NCBI GenBank assembly: GCA_036320915.1
Contig: JAXBDG010000020.1
Span: 682,001 to 746,000, forward strand
Direction of reading: 5' to 3'
Length of the DNA: 64,000 nt
Source: Linnemannia elongata
Taxonomy: Eukaryota; Mortierellomycota; Mortierellomycetes; Mortierellales; Mortierellaceae
The notes under the pieces were generated by a model, which ran no database searches, was not told the DNA's origin, and was given only the letters and a program-made list of their open reading frames with translations. The translations under genes and the position numbers were made by a program. Position 1 is the first letter of the stretch. Each line of letters begins with the position of its first letter. Positions 58,993 through 64,000 of the stretch are shown in pieces.

Positions 58993-60603
58993 TCAATCCT
59001 CCTCATCCTCATCTTCATCCTCGTCACTGTCTTCGCCTAAACTCTCCTCATCCGAATCCACATCCTCGTCCTGCACCTTCTTCTTCTGTCCAGCCTTCCC
59101 TGATCCTACCGCCTTTGTATTCTTTCCCTTCTTCCCACTTACTTCAGTCTCCTCATCATCGCCGCCGTCACTATCGCTTCCCTCAGCATTCGAATCATAC
59201 TCCTCCATCAACTCATCCTCACTCTCCGGCGCAAAATCATCATCATCCTCATCATCACTATCCTCCTCTCCATCATGCTCGCCTTTGGCAGCCTTTTGTG
59301 AAGACCCCTCTTCATCCTCTCCGTCAGCAGCCCGCTCCCGCTTCTTCCCACTTCCTGCTCCAGGCGCGGTAGGCGCCTTATCCTTCGCCTTCAGATCCTC
59401 ACTCATACTCCGATCGCGAATACCAGCCTTCTTGATCCACTCCTCCATCCTCGCAAACTCCTTGGTATCGACCATCCCGAACCCAATCGCCCGTCGACCA
59501 TCCTTGTTCTCTGGCGGGATCCCCTCCAAATCCTCTACCGTCGCCCCTCGCCTCGACTCGTCTTTTCCATTGTCTCTGCCGCCTTCACTTGTAGAAGTGG
59601 TAGTATCCATGACAACCTCGAAATCAAAGGTCCTGCTAAGTACTGAATGGATCCCAACAGCCTCAATGGCAGCCGCACGGAGGAACAGAACAGGTTTCCG
59701 GAACGCAAACAGGATTCCCGTCGGGAGAAGGTAGATCGTCCCCTGGTTCGATTTCAGGTGTGCCGAGAAGTTTGGATAGGCCGGTGTCGGGTTCGGAATA
59801 ATTCTGTCCATGACATTTCCTGTCTTGCTGATATCATTGTGCTTGAGGAAGTAGGATAGGACGGAAAGGAAGATATGGTCGGGTCGTTTGGTGGGTCCTG
59901 TGACAGTCGGGGGTGTCACAAACGCCAATGGCGGCTGTTCTTTGGCTCCTGTTATCCGAAGATCCTGCGAGAGTCCGACCAGTCCAAGGTGAGGTGCATG
60001 CGCCTGCAATGAAAAATCTTTGCCATCGTCGGGCAGAGGGACCGCCCAGATCGCATCCTTTGCGCCTCCTCCTCCTCCTGTTGCAAACGCCGAGTGTCGA
60101 AAGAAAAGAATCAAGGCTGTGTGCTTTGTCGCACGTTCCAGGAAGGGGACTGCTACGACACGGTACAGAGACTCGTAGGGTGCTTTGAAGGCAATGTCGG
60201 TAGCATTGGTAGCAGAGACGAGGGCGATATGGGACTTGTGGAAGGAGAGGACGAGCTTCTTGCGGACCGGGTGCAAGAATGAGAGGGGGTTTGTTGAATA
60301 AATGGCTGGTCCGATAGGTGCGTCCACCGCCGCTCCTGCTCCTGCTCCGGCTGTGGTACTAGTGGTAGTGGTGGCGGCGGCGGGGCTGTTGAAGAACTGT
60401 GCGATTCCTTGCGCCGGTTTCGCACGCTTGGCGTCACTTGACGCGCTTGATGAGGAAGTGCTCTGTTTGGATTGGACATAGTTAAGGAGTCGCGTGATGG
60501 TTGGTGTGATGTCTGGGTGGGTCTTGACGATTGCCTGGACGGCAGTGGCCAGGTCCTGATCATCCGGGATCGCAGCCGCGACCAGTTTTTGCGGCAATGA
60601 CAT
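58993..60603 (-). CDS. Histone chaperone Rtt106-like
   Basis: Single exon, 536 aa. An N-terminal helical segment (QDLATAVQAIVKTHPDITPTI) is followed by a Ser/Ala linker. A double-PH core spans about 100-400: PLSFLHPVRKKLVLSFH...HIALVSA, DIAFKAPYESLYRVVAVPFLERATKHTALILFF, then NQGTIYLLPTGILFAFRKPVLFLRAAAIEAVGIHSVLSRTFDFEV, the hallmark Rtt106 second PH domain. The C-terminus is a long acidic Asp/Glu/Ser tail, as in Rtt106 and Pob3. Rtt106 deposits newly made, K56-acetylated H3-H4 on DNA. Pob3/SSRP1 (FACT) has a related PH pair but also a longer N-terminal domain, so Rtt106 is preferred. It is convergent with the transporter gene. Confidence 0.88.
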   Translation of the reverse strand: MSLPQKLVAAAIPDDQDLATAVQAIVKTHPDITPTITRLLNYVQSKQSTSSSSASSDAKRAKPAQGIAQFFNSPAAATTTTSTTAGAGAGAAVDAPIGPAIYSTNPLSFLHPVRKKLVLSFHKSHIALVSATNATDIAFKAPYESLYRVVAVPFLERATKHTALILFFRHSAFATGGGGGAKDAIWAVPLPDDGKDFSLQAHAPHLGLVGLSQDLRITGAKEQPPLAFVTPPTVTGPTKRPDHIFLSVLSYFLKHNDISKTGNVMDRIIPNPTPAYPNFSAHLKSNQGTIYLLPTGILFAFRKPVLFLRAAAIEAVGIHSVLSRTFDFEVVMDTTTSTSEGGRDNGKDESRRGATVEDLEGIPPENKDGRRAIGFGMVDTKEFARMEEWIKKAGIRDRSMSEDLKAKDKAPTAPGAGSGKKRERAADGEDEEGSSQKAAKGEHDGEEDSDDEDDDDFAPESEDELMEEYDSNAEGSDSDGGDDEETEVSGKKGKNTKAVGSGKAGQKKKVQDEDVDSDEESLGEDSDEDEDEDEED

Positions 60604-61032
60604 TCTTAACGGTCGAGTAGGGGGTTGTCGATGTTTGATGTAAAAAAGAAAGAAGAGAAAAAAGAAAAGGGACGAAGGGTTGAGTAGGGGGAGTGGGGCA
60701 CACTCTTTGCGAAATAAAGGTGAGAAAAAAAGTGGCGGTGGCTTTGCCGTCAGCTAGATTAGATCACTGGGATCTGTTGAAAAAGATTTTGATCAAAAGG
60801 GCAACGCGTCAAGGGACTGGAAACAGGGACGTGTTTGGCCACCACTTTTTGTTACTCGTGGGTTTACTCTTGAGTGATAAAGGAGTTCTCAATGCAACAA
60901 GAGCCATGGTACGTCCTGACAGCTAACAAAAAAGAAAACATCTACGTCGAGTCGGAAGTATGTGTATGGTATGCAATGAATGATTATTGTTCTTGGGTAC
61001 TGAAGTGTTATGGGTATCAACGATACATGTGC
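60604..61032. other. Intergenic region
   Basis: About 430 bases; the 5' flank of the minus-strand Rtt106 gene and the 3' flank of the next gene. AT-rich, no gene seen. Confidence 0.6.
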
Positions 61033-61344
61033 TCAGAGCCATTGATAGAGCTCTATTTCATCAGCATCGCCATCCTCTTCGTCTTCTTCCTCCGACTCAA
61101 CCTCTCCTTCCCGAGTGCCACCATCCATCGGCAGCGCAGGCCACCAGTACCCGGACCCCTGGACCACTTCTCTCACAACTTCCTCCTCCTTGTCAACAAG
61201 ACGACCAGCGTCCGCGTGAAAGGTATCCTCATCAACAAACGCCTGAACCAACTGCAGTTGCCCCAGCAACTCATCCATCATCCAATTAACCGTCTGACTC
61301 GATAACCGATATGACCCTCTCCGACCTCGTCTCTTAAAAGTCTC
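61033..61344 (-). CDS. In-frame extension after the TGA of the zinc-finger gene, or a separate small gene
   Basis: Directly after the TGA at 61347-61345 the same frame stays open for 103 codons and ends at 61035-61033. The peptide has coding composition: a basic start, SYRLSSQTVNWMMDELLGQLQ, an amphipathic stretch, GYWWPALPMDGG and an acidic Glu/Asp C-terminus. An ATG pair at 61281/61278 could start an independent 82-residue protein. Other readings are stop readthrough, a fresh nonsense mutation, a sequencing error, or an intron removing the stop (GTCACG...GGAGAG, 45 bases, is the only frame-keeping candidate seen and has a weak donor). Confidence 0.5.
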   Translation of the reverse strand, partial: ETFKRRGRRGSYRLSSQTVNWMMDELLGQLQLVQAFVDEDTFHADAGRLVDKEEEVVREVVQGSGYWWPALPMDGGTREGEVESEEEDEEDGDADEIELYQWL

Positions 61345-63949
61345 TCAAATCTTCTCGTGACCAGTCATCTTCTTGGCCACCGACAGGACGCGTCGCCACT
61401 TTTGCTGCATGGGTGTTCGGCAGGACTCGGCTTGATGTCGCTCTAGGACGTCGAGGTTGTCGGGAGACATCTCAAACTGGCCAAGGCAGCTCTCGCAGGT
61501 CACCACGACCTTATTATTGACTACGGGGGTGTGATGAGGTCCAGGCTGGAATGTCCAGATCGACAGGTCTAGGCTACTCTTACTGGCGACTTCTGGGACG
61601 CGTTCAGGCAAATCTTCATGCGTAACTTTACCCTGCAAGGGTCGCTCCTTCCTAGCCAGACTTGGTGGTGCCAAGAACCCTCCGAGCTGCGAAAACATGA
61701 GATCCAACTTAGCCGTGAACTCATCCTTCTCTTCCTTCTTCTCTATCGCCATCTCCTCTCCCGCCGCGACATCCGGAGTCGATCTTCCAGACCCCTCCAT
61801 CCCAGAACCCGGTGTCACCGTCTCAGAGTCACCATCAAGCCACGTCTGGGTCAACGAGCTCACACTGAGACCTTCCAACAGATCGTTACAATCGCTCTCT
61901 GGACACTTCCCTTCCTCCTCCTTCTCCTCCTTCCTCACATCCGAATCAATGGCCCTATGCTCGTAGGCAAGGTGACGTAGCCTCTGTTCTCGAAGGCGAC
62001 TAGAGGTTTCCACAAACTCGTCCCTGACTTTGGCGGCGACAGTATAATCCGCTGTGAACTTGAGGAGATTAATATCCGCGCGAATGGACTTATGATTCAT
62101 CCATGGCCGAACAGGCTGAGAACCACGTTCTTCCTCCCCCTCCTCATCTTCAAGTTCGGTCAAGTTGGACTGGAGGCATTCGTTCGCGGACAATGTCACT
62201 TCGATCGGCGTCATGATTTCCTTAACCTCTGGAATAACGAGAGGCAAAGACAGGGACCGAGCAGGGGTGTTGAAAAAGTCTAGCAAGGCTTGCAGATTCA
62301 GGTCAAGTGGTGCTGCTGCTTCGGGTTCAAGATCATCATCCACGGCCGTCGGAAATCCATCAGCTTGCGAGTTCAGAGGTGGGAACACGTCTGTGAGGGA
62401 CGAGGCGGGTTGAATGTCAAAGAGAAAGTTGACAGTCAAGTTCCTAATTTCTGCCGGCGGCCACTCTTCAGGGGAGGAATAAAAAGCGGGAGTACCATTG
62501 AACGAGTTATATTCGACAGAATCCTGTACCATATCTGTAAGCAAGACAAACCTAGGTCCGTTAATGGAGTCTACAGCTCTCAAAGGCTCGCTGCCGTTCG
62601 ACAAATCCAACTCCTCGACGGCACGGCGAGACGCGGCATCATCCGCGTTCAAATACGAAAGCACTGGCAACAGGGTCAACGACTGGCCATCTATAACACC
62701 TGGTTCCAAATCCGTCTCCAACTCGGAGCCATCATCATCCTTCACCTCGTCCGAAAAAGAAAGTGAGACTTGCCCCTGGTCGTTCTCTTCATCATCACCA
62801 GCAGGGAGCGCACAAGAGAGGAGACTCGATCTCCTACGGCGATATGTATAGTCAGACCAATACGCCGGCTGGAGGAAGATATCGGGCTTCATCAGCTTAG
62901 CGAGGCGAAGCGGCGTGTTCAAATACCAGGACGAGGGGCGAGGATAATGGTTAGGCATCGGCAACTGAGGTGGAGCGGAGGTACCGAGATCGTAAGTACT
63001 TTTGAGAGCGAGGGAAGCTCCAACAGGAACAGTAGGAATGTACGTGTCAGACTCATACGCAGCATTGGCGCCAAGGTGAGACGCAGTACCGCCGGTTGAG
63101 AAGGGAGTTCTCGATCGAGGCAAGATTCCTGAGCTCGCTGGCTCAAATAAATCAGATGGCGGATTGCTAGAACCAGAATGTGGAGCCTCAGTCGTGGCGA
63201 CAACAGCAGCGCCTCGACGGCGGGCCAGCAAGTGCGAGCTTGCGGACGAGAGTGGGGTAAGCTTGACCGTAGCCCGTGCCAACGATGGCGAGACCAACGG
63301 CGCAGTAAACGGAACTTGGAGGATTGGTTGCTTGTGGCGCGACTGCGTTGGGCTGAGCATGGGGTATGACAGGATACGCTCGTTTCTAGCCATGCTGGAG
63401 CAGTCTCCCGCGACTCTTGCTCGCTGGGAGCAGTCAGTGGTCATATTGTTCTTGTCGTTGCGAGTGGTGGTGGTCACCAATGGATCAGCCTGGAAGCCAG
63501 CGTTTTTATCAGGCTTCTCATGATCAAGGAAGGCAACATCCCCATCCTGGTCGCCGCCAACTTGAACTAGGACTTCAGGGGAATCCGAGGTACTTGGGTG
63601 AGTTTCCTTCGCTTCCTGCTCGGAGAGCTGCGATCCAGTGTCGAGTTCAGCGAGTAAGCCTTCAAAACAACAAGGAAATAAAAAGGAGAAAAATGGCATG
63701 GTTTAAAATCAAATGTCAATCTAGAGAATTCTATTCATCCATACATTTTCGCGTAGCTGTCGGCCGCTTGTCATTTTTTATTTTTATTTTACTAGAAAAC
63801 ATGATATGAAAACGTTTTTAACCCAACTGCTTTTCTCAGAGGAAGAGAAATTACGTACCTTGGTCAAGAGTTGAGGTGAAAGTTTCGCTAGACAGTCGGC
63901 GTGGGGTTGATGCGTCAGAGTTTGTGGTGTGGGCAAGGTTGGTCGGCAT
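61345..63949 (-). CDS. Unidentified protein with C-terminal C2HC finger
   Basis: Two exons, 63949-63859 and 63659-61345, join in frame to 801 aa (MPTNLAH...TLDQ-GLLAELD...). No family is recognised overall. Most of the sequence is low-complexity Ser/Pro/Asp-rich. A folded-looking central part (about 300-560) contains RPSSWYLNTPLRLAKLMKPDIFLQPAYWSDYTYRRRR and helices such as SIRADINLLKFTADYTVAAKVRDEF. Near the C-terminus C-x2-C-x16-H-x4-C (CESCLGQF...ERHQAESC) is a plausible C2HC zinc finger, followed by a basic helix (QQKWRRVLSVAKKMTG). The TGA at 61347-61345 is followed in the same frame by another 103 sense codons (to 61033), described separately. A nuclear or nucleic-acid-linked role is only a guess from the finger. 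Confidence 0.75.
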
Positions 63950-64000
63950 AGTCAACAAAAATAGTTCCTTCAAAAAATGTGCAAAGAGCTGTGTTTTATG

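Noticed and set aside
1..64000. tRNA or rRNA genes
   Set aside because: No B-box-like GGTTCRANNCC with a foldable cloverleaf and no rRNA core was seen by eye; a dedicated scan was not possible.

Overview
This is nuclear DNA of a filamentous, early-diverging fungus. Almost every gene has short GT-AG introns; gene products are eukaryotic (Orc4, Bet1, Rtt106, an augmin-3-like protein, an AN1 zinc finger, a Lcb3-type phosphatase). F-box/LRR proteins, a Crinkler effector-like protein and very long T runs on the sense strand of introns together suggest Mortierellomycota (Mortierella-like). That placement is inference; no rDNA or organelle marker is present.

Layout. 1-4315: the tail of a plus-strand gene, an AN1 zinc-finger gene and a large F-box/LRR gene. 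4316-8519: a 4-kb stretch without a convincing gene. 8520-16723: a membrane kelch protein, a Vps3844-type ER membrane protein, a small one-pass membrane protein, a HAUS3-like augmin subunit and the SNARE Bet1. 16724-19055: AT-rich DNA with decayed coding traces. 19056-27274: a fused siroheme synthase divergent from a Mam3/CNNM-type metal-homeostasis protein, then a second F-box/LRR gene. 27819-38463: a NET-domain protein, Orc4 and a universal-stress-protein gene with long introns. 38684-43372: an FAD amine oxidase and a D-arabinose dehydrogenase-like aldo/keto reductase. 43630-47366: a Crinkler with P-loop NTPase and nuclease-like domains, followed by an F-box remnant. 48205-51053: a sphingoid-phosphate phosphatase. 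51054-55200: 4 kb without a clear gene but with a promoter-like island and a very pyrimidine-rich leader. 55201-63949: an APC-family amino-acid transporter with a huge cytoplasmic tail, Rtt106, and an unidentified zinc-finger protein whose reading frame continues about 100 codons past its TGA stop.

Most genes are unrelated housekeeping genes with no operon logic. Several pairs are divergent and share promoters (Vps3844/small membrane protein, HAUS3/Bet1, siroheme synthase/Mam3, Orc4/stress protein, amine oxidase/reductase). The accessory part is the Crinkler plus F-box remnant. Most exon joins below were checked by reading frame across each splice site; the uncertain ones are flagged. No function is claimed where the sequence gives none.
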